In this document: positions 41,169 to 49,903 of the stretch, in pieces
Layout: each line of letters starts with the position of its first letter
How positions within the stretch are numbered: position 1 is the first letter of the stretch
Notes under the pieces: generated by a model
Database searches by the model: none
The model's input: the letters and a program-made list of their open reading frames with translations, nothing else
Told to the model about the DNA's origin: nothing
Assembly: GCA_963734125.1 (NCBI GenBank)
Contig: CAVTGB010000049.1
Span: 53,271 to 117,270, forward strand
Direction: 5' to 3'
DNA length: 64,000 nt
DNA from: DATARH01 sp963734125
Lineage (GTDB): Bacteria > Pseudomonadota > Alphaproteobacteria > ATCC43930 > CGMCC-115725
Program-made: the position numbers and the translations under genes

Positions 41169-42259
41169 TCAGCCGCCGATCGCGCCGCTGCGCGGCACGA
41201 TCTGGGCTTCCTTGGCGCTACCCTCATAGCGGGTCTTGGTCGAGAGGTACTGGTCGATCGAGTCCTTGGTGACGAATTTGAGGCCGGTGTTGATGTCGGC
41301 CGGACCGACGAGCCCGCCCGACACCTTGAACGCGAACATCTCCATCACCGTGTAGAAGCCCTGGAGATAGGGCTGCTGGTCGATGACGAAATCGAGAAAC
41401 CCGTCATGCACCGCCTCCAGCGAGCGCGGCAGCAGGTCGTAACCGCCGCCATGCACGCCCTTCTTCGGCAGCTCGTACTGCCGCATGATGAGGCCGGTGT
41501 TCATGGTGTCGCCGCCGCCGACGCCGAACATGCCCTTCACGTCCTGGTGCCCGAGGTAGTAGGCGCGGATCTTCGACAGCGCGTTGTTGACCGTCGGGTC
41601 GGTGGCGATCATTGTGCGCCTCGATCTTGGCGCCCGATTTCTTGATCGCGTCCATCGCGCCGTCGACCCGCGGCTGCAGGTTGAGCTGGCCCGGCGTCGC
41701 GATGAAGATCGCCACCTCGCCCTCCTTGACCAGCTTGACGATGCGCTCGCCCATCAACTGGCCCGGACAGGAAGAGATCCTGGCCGATATAGGCGAGGCG
41801 GCGGTTGCCGCTGCTGTGCGGCGCGTCGGCGTTGTAGCTGAACACCGGGATGCCGGCGTCGAGCGCCTTCGCGACCGGCCGATCGAAGCCGTGCGGATCG
41901 ACGATGCACACCGCGATTGCGTCGGCCTTGCCGGCGATCGCCGCATTCATCGCGTTGACCATCTGCGCCACGTCGGAGGTTTCCGACCCGGTCCACTGGT
42001 AGTCGCAGCCGAGGAGCGCACAGGCGTCCTGGATGCCGTATTGGCACGGCACGAAAAAGGCGTTGGTCGTGACGTGGTTGACGAACACGAACTTCCACCG
42101 CGGATGCTCGGGGTAGGGCGCCGCGTCGGCCGCGCCGGCGCGCTCCGCGGCGAGGCTCAGCATGGCGGCCGCCGACCCCGCCGTCACCCCGCGCAGCAGG
42201 GCCCGCCGCGGCAGCCGCGCCGCCACCGTTGTGGCAAGCTCGTGCGAGTTCCTCTTCAT
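41169..42259 (-). CDS. Sugar-type ABC substrate-binding protein, Tat signal, two frame breaks
   Basis: About 363 residues. A twin-arginine type leader 'RLPRRALLRGVTAGSAAAML' precedes 'KFVFVNHVTTNAFFVPCQYG', 'DVAQMVNAMNAAIAGKADAI' and 'FDRPVAKALDAGIPVFSYNA', the Peripla_BP_4 ribose-binding fold. Frame breaks near 41765 and 41615 separate 'LAYIGQDLFLSG', 'IVKLVKEGEVAIFIATPGQL' and 'DPTVNNALSKIRAYYLGHQD'. The C-terminal 'GFLDFVIDQQPYLQGFYTVM' is typical of sugar binding proteins. Ligand unknown. First gene of the transporter operon, divergent from the CoA transferase. Confidence 0.88.
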
Positions 42260-42405
42260 CTGGCGTCCTCCCCGGGGTTCTATCCCGGCACCATAACCCG
42301 CGCGCCGGTTGACGCCAATTCACCACGCGCCAATGCACCTCGCGATTGCGTCCTCCGGCGCACGATGACAGAAATGCAGGTCCTCTCTGCCTCGGTGGTG
42401 AAGCA

Positions 42406-43539
42406 ATGTCGAGCCCCCAGCCGCTGTCCGGCCTTGTCGTCATCGAGATCGGCCACTCGATCGCCGCGCCCTATGCCGGGATGATCCTGGGCGAACTCGG
42501 CGCCGAAGTGATCAAGGTCGAGAACCCGCAAGGGGGCGATGCGTGCCGCGGTTGGGGACCGCCGTTTCTCGAAGGGGCGGCGACCTGTTTCCACGCCGTC
42601 AACCGGGCGAAATCGGGGATCACGATCGACCTCGCCGACGCGGCGGACGCGGCCCGGCTGAAGGCGCTGATCCTGGAGCGCGCCGATGTCGTCATCCACA
42701 ATCTGAAAGCGGGCGCGCTCGACCGCTACGGCCTCGGCGCTGGCGAACTGGTCGCGCAAAAGCCGAGCCTGGTGTGCTGCAACCTCGGGGCGTTCGGGGC
42801 GGTCGGGCCGCTGCGCGACAAGCCCGGGTACGACCCGATGATGCAGGCCTATAGCGGCCTCATGAGCCTCCTGGGCGAAGACGGCCGGCCGCCGGTGCGG
42901 GTGCCCGCCTCGATCGTCGACATGGGCGCCGGGATGTGGTCGGTGATCGGCATCCTCGCGGCGTTGCAGGAGCGCGGACGCACCGGCAAGGGCGGCATCG
43001 TCGACACCTCGCTCTACGAAACCGGGCTCGCCTGGATGAGCATCTATCTCGCCGGATTTCTCGCCAACCGCGAGATCCCGGCGCGGCACGGCTCGGGGGT
43101 CGACATGATCGTGCCCTACCAGGCGTTTGCCGCCGCCGACGGCTACATGATGGTGGCGGCCGGCAACGACAATCTGTTCCGGCGCCTCTGCATCGTGCTC
43201 GACCGGCCGGGCCTCGCCGAGGATCCGCGTTTCCACGGCAACAAGGATCGCGTCGTCAACCGCGCTGAACTGGTGCCGATCCTCGCCGCGATCTTCGCGA
43301 CCCGGAACCGCGGCGAGTGGGCCGAGCGGCTCGAGGCCGCCGGCATCCCCAACGGGCCGATCAACGCGCTCGACCAGGTCGTCGCCGACGCGCAAACCCG
43401 GGCGCTCGGCATCATCCAGACCAAGCCGGGGAGCGAACTCGGTCTGGTCGGTCTCCCGCTGTCGTTCGACGGGATCCGCCCGCCCTTCGCCAAGGCGGCG
43501 CCGGCGCTTGGCGAAGACAATGCCTCGAAGATCGGGTAA
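42406..43539 (+). CDS. CaiB/BaiF (class III) CoA transferase
   Basis: 377 residues. 'LVVIEIGHSIAAPYAGMILG', 'ELGAEVIKVENPQGGDACRG', 'CFHAVNRAKSGITIDLADAA', 'VIHNLKAGALDRYGLGAGEL', 'RDKPGYDPMMQAYSGLMSLL' (catalytic Asp in 'GYDPMMQA'), and 'GIPNGPINALDQVVADAQTR'. Transfers CoA between carboxylic acids without a covalent ping-pong acyl-phosphate step. It may activate the acid imported or processed by the surrounding genes. ATG 42406; followed 6 nt later by a lipoprotein gene. Confidence 0.92.
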   Translation: MSSPQPLSGLVVIEIGHSIAAPYAGMILGELGAEVIKVENPQGGDACRGWGPPFLEGAATCFHAVNRAKSGITIDLADAADAARLKALILERADVVIHNLKAGALDRYGLGAGELVAQKPSLVCCNLGAFGAVGPLRDKPGYDPMMQAYSGLMSLLGEDGRPPVRVPASIVDMGAGMWSVIGILAALQERGRTGKGGIVDTSLYETGLAWMSIYLAGFLANREIPARHGSGVDMIVPYQAFAAADGYMMVAAGNDNLFRRLCIVLDRPGLAEDPRFHGNKDRVVNRAELVPILAAIFATRNRGEWAERLEAAGIPNGPINALDQVVADAQTRALGIIQTKPGSELGLVGLPLSFDGIRPPFAKAAPALGEDNASKIG

Positions 43540-43545
43540 GGGACG

Positions 43546-44148
43546 GTGAAGACCCCGATCGCGCTGGCCGCGGCGGCGTTGCTGCTGGCCGCGCTCGCCG
43601 GTTGCGCGGGTCTTTCGAGCCCTCCGATGCCGCCCAACGTGCTCGCCGCCGCCACGGTCACCGAGTCGGTCGAGCAAGACGGCAAGTTCATCGCCCTGGT
43701 CGGGCCGCGCCGGCTGCATGCCGAGCGGTTTCTCGGCGTCGCCGACACCAATTTCGACCTGCTGCGCAGCTGGATCGACACCCGATCGGGCGAGACCGCG
43801 CACCAGCTTTATGTCGAAGACAGCTATTTCGGCGCCGAGCGCAACTGGGATGCGGCGCGCATTCAGGGTGGCCCGGCACTGCGCTTCATCCCGATCAGCA
43901 AAAACAAGATCACCTGCGACAACGGTTGCTCCTACGCCGAGGAATTCGCCGCCACCCTGCCCGAGGCGCTGCTGCGCGCGAGCCCGCGCGGGCTCGCCGT
44001 CAGCTTCACCGCGCAGTCCGGCGCCGAGCAGACAATCCTCGTGCCGGGGGAGCTGATCGCCCGGCAGCTAGCCGCCGTCGATATGGCGCGCGCCAGCCTG
44101 CGAACCGCCTCCGCCGCTCCGGCGCCGACGGTAAACGCGACGCGGTAG
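43546..44148 (+). CDS. Hypothetical lipoprotein
   Basis: 200 residues from GTG 43546. A lipoprotein signal peptide ends in the lipobox 'LLLAALAGCAG', with Cys at about 20. The mature part has 'RRLHAERFLGVADTNFDLLR', 'SGETAHQLYVEDSYFGAERN' and 'ISKNKITCDNGCSYAEEFAA', giving a Cys pair that may form a disulfide. It ends in an Ala/Pro-rich tail. Not recognised beyond being a lipid-anchored envelope protein. Close behind the CoA transferase, probably by read-through. Confidence 0.75.
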   Translation: MKTPIALAAAALLLAALAGCAGLSSPPMPPNVLAAATVTESVEQDGKFIALVGPRRLHAERFLGVADTNFDLLRSWIDTRSGETAHQLYVEDSYFGAERNWDAARIQGGPALRFIPISKNKITCDNGCSYAEEFAATLPEALLRASPRGLAVSFTAQSGAEQTILVPGELIARQLAAVDMARASLRTASAAPAPTVNATR

Positions 44149-44171
44149 GATGGGCTGAGCGCAGAGGGTAA

Positions 44172-44191
44172 TGCCTCAGAAAACTGAGGCA
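44172..44191 (+). terminator. Perfect hairpin after the lipoprotein gene
   Basis: TGCCTCAG-AAAA-CTGAGGCA: 8-bp perfect stem with an AAAA loop, 23 nt after the lipoprotein stop. No T-run follows, so termination strength is uncertain. Confidence 0.45.
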
Positions 44192-44266
44192 CTACCGCGC
44201 AGAGAGACCATCGGCTGAGACGCAGATCTGCGCTATAATACCGGATTAATTGACCGGAGAGAAGAA

Positions 44267-44500
44267 ATGGCAAAGAAAACAAAAACCAGAGACGAATTGA
44301 TTGAGATACTAATGTTTGAGCTTCGTAAATATCCCGTATGTAATCACGTCGTAAGCGTTAGAATAATACAGCAAGCGGAACCAGCACGTGATCAATGCAA
44401 TTGGGCTGCTGAATGGGCCTCGAATAGTGACGAGATCGTATGCCCACACGCGTTCGAGATAGAGAGACAATTGCAATTCCAATTTGATGTCGCCCTATGA
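44267..44500 (+). CDS. Low-GC hypothetical protein (ORFan-like)
   Basis: 77 residues: 'MAKKTKTRDELIEILMFELR' 'KYPVCNHVVSVRIIQQAEPA' 'RDQCNWAAEWASNSDEIVCP' and an acidic/aromatic end. GGAGAG lies just before the ATG. Base composition and codon use are clearly more AT-rich than any neighbour (AAA, ATA, AAT codons abound). The three Cys do not form a clear zinc motif. No family recognised. It has the look of recently acquired DNA, flanked by a perfect hairpin and a REP-like repeat. Confidence 0.65.
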   Translation: MAKKTKTRDELIEILMFELRKYPVCNHVVSVRIIQQAEPARDQCNWAAEWASNSDEIVCPHAFEIERQLQFQFDVAL

Positions 44501-44537
44501 AAATGCGGTGCGCGCGGCGATCATGGATGAGGCCGCA

Positions 44538-44565
44538 GATGGCCGGGTCAAGCCCAGCCATGACG
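44538..44565. repeat. Dispersed REP-like palindrome
   Basis: GATGGCCGGGTCAAGCCCAG followed by CCATGACG: third copy of the GGCCGGGTCAAGCCC...ATGACG family (others at 13454-13507 and 17347-17379). Confidence 0.6.
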
Positions 44566-44601
44566 AAGGATATGGGCGATTCAACTTGAACCGACCGTGC
44601 G

Positions 44602-46227
44602 CTAGCGGCTGACCGGCTCGCCGACCCTGCCGTCAGCGCCGCGGCGCAGGACCATGCCAGGTAGGGCGCCGGTGTGGACCGCGTGGTCGACGACGAGGAC
44701 GCCATTGACGATCGTCGTGGTGCGGGCGCCGCTAGGATAGTGGTGCGGCTCGGCATAGCTCGCCCGGTCGCGGAAATCCGCCGGATCGAAGATCGCGATA
44801 TCGGCGCGGTAGCCGTCGGCGAGGAGGCCGCGGTCGGCGAGCTTCAAGGCGCGGGCGGTGCCGCCGGTCATATTGTGCACCGCCTGTTCCAACGGCAAGA
44901 GGCGCTCGTCATGGACGTACTGGCCGATGATCCGCGGAAAGGTCCCGTAAAATCGCGGATGCGGCAGGCCCTGCGCGGTGATCCCGTAATCGGCGACGCA
45001 ATTGCCGTCGGAGCCGACAAGGGCGCGCGGCGACGCTACGATCGTGCGGATGTCGTCTTCCGAGATCGACGCGATCAGCACCCGTGTCGCGCCCTCATCC
45101 TCGATCAGGAGATCGCAGACGACACTGATCGGATCGACCCCGCGCGCGGCGGCCAGCGCGGCGATCGTCTTGCCGGCGTTCTGCGGGGCCTTGGGCGAGA
45201 TCGAGACCTGCACCGCCTCCCAGGAGGGGATGCGGCCCCAATTGTTGAGGCCGTTATCGGCGATCTCGGCTTCGATCCGCGCCCGCATTTCGGGGACGCC
45301 AAGCCGCGCCAGCATCGCCGCGTTATCGCCGACCTGCACCCAGGGCGGCAGCAGGTTTTTCAGGGGGTTGGCGCCGGCGACATAGGGGTAGGAATCACAA
45401 TCGATGTCGCACCCGGCCGCCCGCGCCTCGTCGATCCGCGCGAGGATCCGCGCCGCCTTCCCCCAGTTGTCGACGCCCGAACATTTCAGATGGACGATCT
45501 CGACATGGATCGGATAGGCGCGGGCGACCGCGATCGCCTCCTCGATCGCCTCCAGCACCCGGTTCGATTCGTCGCGCAGATGGGTGAAATAGCCGGCGCG
45601 GTGGCGCGCGACGACCTCGCACAGCGCCATGATCTCCGCTGGCTCGGCAAAGCTGCCGGGCGGGGTGAAGAGGCCGGTCGAGAGCCCGAGCGCACCAGCG
45701 CCGAGCCCCTCGTCGAGGAGCTGGGTCATGCGGTCGAGCTCGGCCGCGGTGGGTGCGCGGTCTTCGAGCCCCATCACCATCAGCCGCAGGGTGTTGTGGC
45801 CGACGAGCATCCCGGCATTGACCGCGACCTTGGGGAACGAATCGAGATAGTCGGGAAAGCTCACCTCGCGGAACGGCAGCCATGGCGCCCCGCCGGAGAG
45901 ATAGGCGGCGAGGATCGGCGCCTTGCCGGGCAGCACCGGCGCAACGGAGTAGCCGCAATGGCCGATGATCTCGGTCGTCACCCCCTGGCGCACCTTGCTT
46001 TCGGCTTTCGGGTTGATCGGCAGGGTGAAGTCGGAATGGGTCTTGATGTCGATAAAGCCCGGGGTAACGGCGAGCCCCGCGGCGTCGATCACCCGGGCCG
46101 CCTCGCCGGCAAGCGCACGGCCGACACGGGCGATACGGCCCTCCGCGATCGCGATATCGGCGATCTCGCCCGGGCGTCCCGAGCCGTCGATCACCATGCC
46201 GCCACCGATCAGAATATCCCAGGTCAT
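44602..46227 (-). CDS. N-acyl-D-amino-acid deacylase family amidohydrolase
   Basis: 541 residues. 'MTWDILIGGGMVIDGSGRPG' and 'AAGLAVTPGFIDIKTHSDFT' carry the first metal site (here 'KTHSD' replaces the usual HxHxD pair), followed by 'VTTEIIGHCGYSVAPVLPGK' with its metal Cys, 'THLRDESNRVLEAIEEAIAV', 'VEIVHLKCSGVDNWGKAARI', 'ALVGSDGNCVADYG' and 'GTARALKLADRGLLADGYRA'. D-aminoacylases hydrolyse N-acyl-D-amino acids with zinc. The loss of the first His of HxHxD is notable but occurs in related subfamilies. Single gene, divergent from marR. Confidence 0.9.
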   Translation of the reverse strand: MTWDILIGGGMVIDGSGRPGEIADIAIAEGRIARVGRALAGEAARVIDAAGLAVTPGFIDIKTHSDFTLPINPKAESKVRQGVTTEIIGHCGYSVAPVLPGKAPILAAYLSGGAPWLPFREVSFPDYLDSFPKVAVNAGMLVGHNTLRLMVMGLEDRAPTAAELDRMTQLLDEGLGAGALGLSTGLFTPPGSFAEPAEIMALCEVVARHRAGYFTHLRDESNRVLEAIEEAIAVARAYPIHVEIVHLKCSGVDNWGKAARILARIDEARAAGCDIDCDSYPYVAGANPLKNLLPPWVQVGDNAAMLARLGVPEMRARIEAEIADNGLNNWGRIPSWEAVQVSISPKAPQNAGKTIAALAAARGVDPISVVCDLLIEDEGATRVLIASISEDDIRTIVASPRALVGSDGNCVADYGITAQGLPHPRFYGTFPRIIGQYVHDERLLPLEQAVHNMTGGTARALKLADRGLLADGYRADIAIFDPADFRDRASYAEPHHYPSGARTTTIVNGVLVVDHAVHTGALPGMVLRRGADGRVGEPVSR

Positions 46228-46408
46228 CGCGCCAAGCTCCTAGGTCACCCCAGCGACTGCGGGGCGAGGGTCCACATTTGCAGTGCAACAGTCGCGAAAG
46301 CAAGATTGAGGCGAGGTGTGCCGCCCACATCACGCCGCGCGCGACGGTGAGCTATCGCATTTGCGAAGATCTGCCCCCCGCAACTGGGTATGGCGGCCCG
46401 CGGAGAAT

Positions 46409-46429
46409 ATAGTATCTGTTGCTTACTAT
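46409..46429. promoter_or_regulatory. Putative MarR-family operator
   Basis: Perfect inverted repeat ATAGTA (46409-46414) / TACTAT (46424-46429) with a 9-nt spacer, ending 4 nt before the marR ATG. Position and symmetry suit autorepression of marR-emrA-emrB by the MarR dimer, relieved by a drug ligand. Confidence 0.55.
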
Positions 46430-46433
46430 CAGC

Positions 46434-47012
46434 ATGGCGACCTATCGTGGGGTAAAGGTGCTCGATCTTGAACGCAGTTTCGGCTTTCTCGTCAACGACG
46501 TGGCGCGCCTCTTCGGGCGCCGTTTCGACCACAACGGCAGACGCCTGGGCCTGACCCGCGCGCAATGCCGCACACTCGGGTATCTCGCCCGCAATGAGGG
46601 CATCAACCAGGCCGGGATGGCCGACCTTCTCGAAATCCGGCCGATGACGCTGGTCCGCCAGATCGACCGCATGGAAGAGACCGGCTGGATCGAGCGCCGC
46701 CCGGACCCGAGCGACCGCCGGGCCCGCCGCCTGTTCCTGACCGCCAAGGCGCGCCCGATCCTGGGCCGGATCTGGAACGTGGCGAACGAAACCCGCGACG
46801 AAGCGCTCGTGGACTTGTCGCCGGGAGAGGGGGATACCCTCATCGATTTATTGAACCGGGTGCACGCCACCTTGTCCGAACGGATGCCGGTCGACACCGC
46901 CTCGTCGTCCATCGTGCCGAAGCTGCGCCCACCGACAACGGCGGCGGTTCCCCAATCGGCGCCCGAGGCGGCTGTCGCCGAGCGGGCGCCCGCAGTGGAG
47001 GCGACACGGTGA
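46434..47012 (+). CDS. MarR family transcriptional regulator
   Basis: 192 residues. Winged-helix core: 'LGLTRAQCRTLGYLARNEGI', 'NQAGMADLLEIRPMTLVRQI', 'DRMEETGWIERRPDPSDRRA' (the DxRxR wing) and 'RRLFLTAKARPILGRIWNVA'. An extra ~45-residue Ala/Pro-rich C-terminus is unusual for MarR. It should repress its own operon, as EmrR does in E. coli. The stop overlaps the emrA GTG (GTGA), and a perfect inverted repeat lies just before the ATG. Confidence 0.92.
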   Translation: MATYRGVKVLDLERSFGFLVNDVARLFGRRFDHNGRRLGLTRAQCRTLGYLARNEGINQAGMADLLEIRPMTLVRQIDRMEETGWIERRPDPSDRRARRLFLTAKARPILGRIWNVANETRDEALVDLSPGEGDTLIDLLNRVHATLSERMPVDTASSSIVPKLRPPTTAAVPQSAPEAAVAERAPAVEATR

Positions 47013-48181
47013 CGACCTCCACGGAAAACGAGGTGCCGGTGCGCGGTTTTCGCCGCGTCTTCGGCGATCGCGACGCCTCCCTCGCCAGCCGCCGGTCGCG
47101 CCCGCTGCGCCAGCGGCTGCGCCTGCCATTGATGCTCGCCGGCCCGATCCTGGTGCTGATCGCAGGCGGGTGGTGGTACCTGACGAGCGGGCGCTATGTG
47201 TCGACCGACGACGCCTACATCCAGGCCGCGCGCACGATGGTCAGCGCCGACATCTCCGGCCGGGTCGTCGCGATTGCGGTCAAGGATAACGAGCAGGTCA
47301 CCAAAGGCCAGCTCTTGTTCCAGCTCGACGACCGGCCCTATCGCATCGCCGTCGAGGAAGCGACCGCGATGCTCGCCTCGGCGCGGCTCCAGGTCGACGC
47401 GATGAAGGCGACCTATGGCCAGAAGGTCGCCGACGCCAAGGCGGCGGCAGACACGCTCGCCTATCAGCAGCGCGAATTCGACCGGCAACGCCAGCTCGCC
47501 GCCAGCGGTACCGCGTCGCGGCAGGTCTTCGATCAGTCGCAAAATGCGCTGCAAACCGCGCAGCAAAAGGTGATCTCGACGCAGAGCGACATCGCCAACA
47601 TCCTGGCGCAACTCGGCGGCAACCCGGAGATCCCGGTTGCCGATCACCCGTTGGTGCAGCGCGCCCAGGCCGCGCTCGACAAGGCGAAGCTCGATCTGTC
47701 CTACACCACCGTGCGCGCCCATGAAAATGGCATCGTCACCAAGGTCGAGCAGCTTCAGGTCGGCTCCTACGTTACCGCCTCGACCCCGGTCTTTTCGATG
47801 ATGTCGGATCGCATCTGGGTCGAGGCGAACTTCAAGGAAACCGAGCTGACCTATATGCGCCCCGGCCAAAAGGCGACGGTTGAGGTTGACACCTATCCGG
47901 GCGTGGTCTTTGACGCCAAGGTCGTCAGCCTCAGCCCCGGCACCGGCCTCAGCTTTTCGCTATTGCCGCCGGAGAACGCTACCGGCAACTGGGTCAAGGT
48001 GGTGCAGCGCCTGCCGGTACGCCTTGCGCTCGAAACCCCCGATCCCGACCAGCTGCTGCACGCCGGCCTCAGCGCCACGGTCGACGTTGACACCCACTAC
48101 CGCCGGCCGTGGCTGGCCTGGCTCGACCGCGTGACGGGGCACCTGTTCGGTGCCGCCGAGGCGGGCGAGAAGCAACGGTGA
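47009..48181 (+). CDS. emrA: EmrA-type membrane fusion protein
   Basis: 390 residues. One N-terminal membrane anchor ('LPLMLAGPILVLIAGGWWYL', about 39-58), then 'RYVSTDDAYIQAARTMVSAD' and 'ISGRVVAIAVKDNEQVTKGQ' (lipoyl domain), a coiled-coil hairpin (about 115-210) and the beta-barrel 'RIWVEANFKETELTYMRPGQ'. It links the inner-membrane pump EmrB to an outer-membrane channel, possibly the TolC encoded here at 23234. GTG start coupled to marR; its stop overlaps the emrB GTG. Confidence 0.92.
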   Translation: MTTSTENEVPVRGFRRVFGDRDASLASRRSRPLRQRLRLPLMLAGPILVLIAGGWWYLTSGRYVSTDDAYIQAARTMVSADISGRVVAIAVKDNEQVTKGQLLFQLDDRPYRIAVEEATAMLASARLQVDAMKATYGQKVADAKAAADTLAYQQREFDRQRQLAASGTASRQVFDQSQNALQTAQQKVISTQSDIANILAQLGGNPEIPVADHPLVQRAQAALDKAKLDLSYTTVRAHENGIVTKVEQLQVGSYVTASTPVFSMMSDRIWVEANFKETELTYMRPGQKATVEVDTYPGVVFDAKVVSLSPGTGLSFSLLPPENATGNWVKVVQRLPVRLALETPDPDQLLHAGLSATVDVDTHYRRPWLAWLDRVTGHLFGAAEAGEKQR

Positions 48182-49725
48182 GGGGAGAGCCGGTCCGCAG
48201 CCCTGCCGCGCTTCCGGTAAACCGCGTCGCGATTACCGTCTCGATCATGCTGGCGACGTTCATGCAGGGCGTCGACACGACGATCACCAATGTCGCGCTG
48301 CCTCACATGCAGGGCAGCGTGTCCGCCTCGCAAGACCAGATCGCCTGGGTCGTCACCTCTTACATTGTCGCCGCGGCGATCATGACGCCGCTGACCGGCT
48401 GGCTCGCCGGCCGCTTCGGCATCAAATACGTGTTCCTGATCTCGGTCGCCGGCTTCACCGTGGCTTCGGCCTTGTGCGGCGCGGCGACCAGTCTTACCCA
48501 GCTGGTGGTCTATCGCCTCTTGCAGGGGGTCTGCGGTGCGGCCCTGGTGCCGCTGAGCCAAGCGGTGCTGTTTCAGATCAACCCGCCGGAGCGGCATGCG
48601 CAGGCGATGGCGGTGTGGGGCATGGGGGTCATCCTCGGCCCGATCCTCGGCCCGGCGCTCGGCGGCTATTTGACCGATTATTACAACTGGCGCTGGGTGT
48701 TCTACATCAACGTGCCGTTCGGAATTCTCGCCTCGATTGGCATCCTCATCTTCATCCACGAGACCCGCCATGGCCAACGCGAGCCCTTCGATTTCTTCGG
48801 CTTTGCCGCGCTCAGCGTTGCGATCGGCGCCTTGCAGATGCTGCTCGACCGCGGCGAATTAAAGGATTGGTTCGGCTCGACCGAAATCTGGATCGAGACG
48901 GCGATCGCCGCGCTCGCGCTCTATCTGTTTGTCGTTCACACGGCGACCGCGACCGACCGCTCGTTCCTCAATCGCGACCTCCTGAAGGACCGCAACTGCA
49001 TCGCCGGCACCCTCCTCATGTTCCTCATCGGCATTCCGCTGTACGGGACCATGACCCTCTTACCGCTGACGCTGCAGAACCTGATGAACTATCCCGTCGT
49101 GACAACGGGGCTGGTGACCGCGCCGCGCGGCATCGGCACGATGGTGGCGATGATCCTCGTCGCCCGGCTGGTTGGGCGCATCGACACCAGACTGATCATC
49201 CTCAGCGGGCTCGTGGCGACCGTCGTCGCGATGTGGCAGATGACCGGGTTTTCGCTCCAGATGGGCATGGGCCCGGTGATCACTTCCGGGGTCCTCCAAG
49301 GCTTCGGCCTCGGTTTTGTGTTCACCCCGCTCAGCATCGTCACCTTCTCGACCCTGCCCCGCCGCATCATGACCCAGGGTACGGCGATCTTCAGCCTGAT
49401 GCGCAATATCGGTGGCAGCATCGGCATCTCGGTCGTTGTGGCGCTGTTGTCGGAAAACACGCAAATCGTGCATTCGCGGCTGGTCGAACAGCTGCGGCCG
49501 GACAACCCGCTCGCCCGCGCACCCTTCCTCATGCCGCCATTCAGCCTGACCAGCCCCGCGGGCGTCACCGCGCTCAACGCCGAGGTGACGCGCCAGGCGG
49601 CGATGGTCGCCTATATCGACGATTACAAGCTGATGATGCTGATCGTCGTGCTTGCCGCGCCGCTGATCTTGCTGTTGCGCCGGCCGCCGCCGGCACGCAC
49701 CTCCGGCCTCGCCGCCGCCGAATAG
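48178..49725 (+). CDS. emrB: EmrB-type DHA2 family drug efflux MFS transporter
   Basis: 515 residues, 14 membrane helices. 'FMQGVDTTITNVALPHMQGS' is motif D1, 'WVVTSYIVAAAIMTPLTGWL' with 'AGRFGIKYVFLIS' is motif A, and 'AVWGMGVILGPILGPALGGY' is antiporter motif C. 'YNWRWVFYINVPFGIL' and 'RSFLNRDLLKDRNCIAGTLL' are classic EmrB. Proton-driven export of hydrophobic toxic compounds. GTG 48178 overlaps the emrA stop as GTGA, completing a translationally coupled three-gene operon. Confidence 0.94.
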   Translation: MRGEPVRSPAALPVNRVAITVSIMLATFMQGVDTTITNVALPHMQGSVSASQDQIAWVVTSYIVAAAIMTPLTGWLAGRFGIKYVFLISVAGFTVASALCGAATSLTQLVVYRLLQGVCGAALVPLSQAVLFQINPPERHAQAMAVWGMGVILGPILGPALGGYLTDYYNWRWVFYINVPFGILASIGILIFIHETRHGQREPFDFFGFAALSVAIGALQMLLDRGELKDWFGSTEIWIETAIAALALYLFVVHTATATDRSFLNRDLLKDRNCIAGTLLMFLIGIPLYGTMTLLPLTLQNLMNYPVVTTGLVTAPRGIGTMVAMILVARLVGRIDTRLIILSGLVATVVAMWQMTGFSLQMGMGPVITSGVLQGFGLGFVFTPLSIVTFSTLPRRIMTQGTAIFSLMRNIGGSIGISVVVALLSENTQIVHSRLVEQLRPDNPLARAPFLMPPFSLTSPAGVTALNAEVTRQAAMVAYIDDYKLMMLIVVLAAPLILLLRRPPPARTSGLAAAE

Positions 49726-49817
49726 CGCCCGACCGGAGCCGCTAGAGCCCGATCATCGGGCCGCCCACCCGCTCAATCATCATCCCCGGGCTTGTTTACG
49801 TCGGCAACCTCCGGACA

Positions 49818-49849
49818 GCAAAAACCCGCCGGCGCATGGCCGGCGGGTT
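49818..49849 (-). terminator. Rho-independent terminator for the porin gene
   Basis: 11-bp stem AACCCGCCGGC (49823-49833) / GCCGGCGGGTT (49839-49849). Read leftward it is followed by TTTTT, so it ends the porin transcript 55 nt after its stop codon; it may also end emrB transcription arriving from the other side. Confidence 0.75.
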
Positions 49850-49868
49850 GCGAAGGCTTATACCTTAA

Positions 49869-49892
49869 CCCTCCCCCGCAGGTGGGAGAGGG
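49869..49892. repeat. G/C-rich intergenic hairpin
   Basis: CCCTCCCCC-GCAGGT-GGGAGAGGG, an imperfect copy of the hairpin family at 36171-36193 and 39268-39340, followed by 'TCGGTGGCGGC'. Confidence 0.5.
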
Positions 49893-49903
49893 TCGGTGGC
49901 GGC

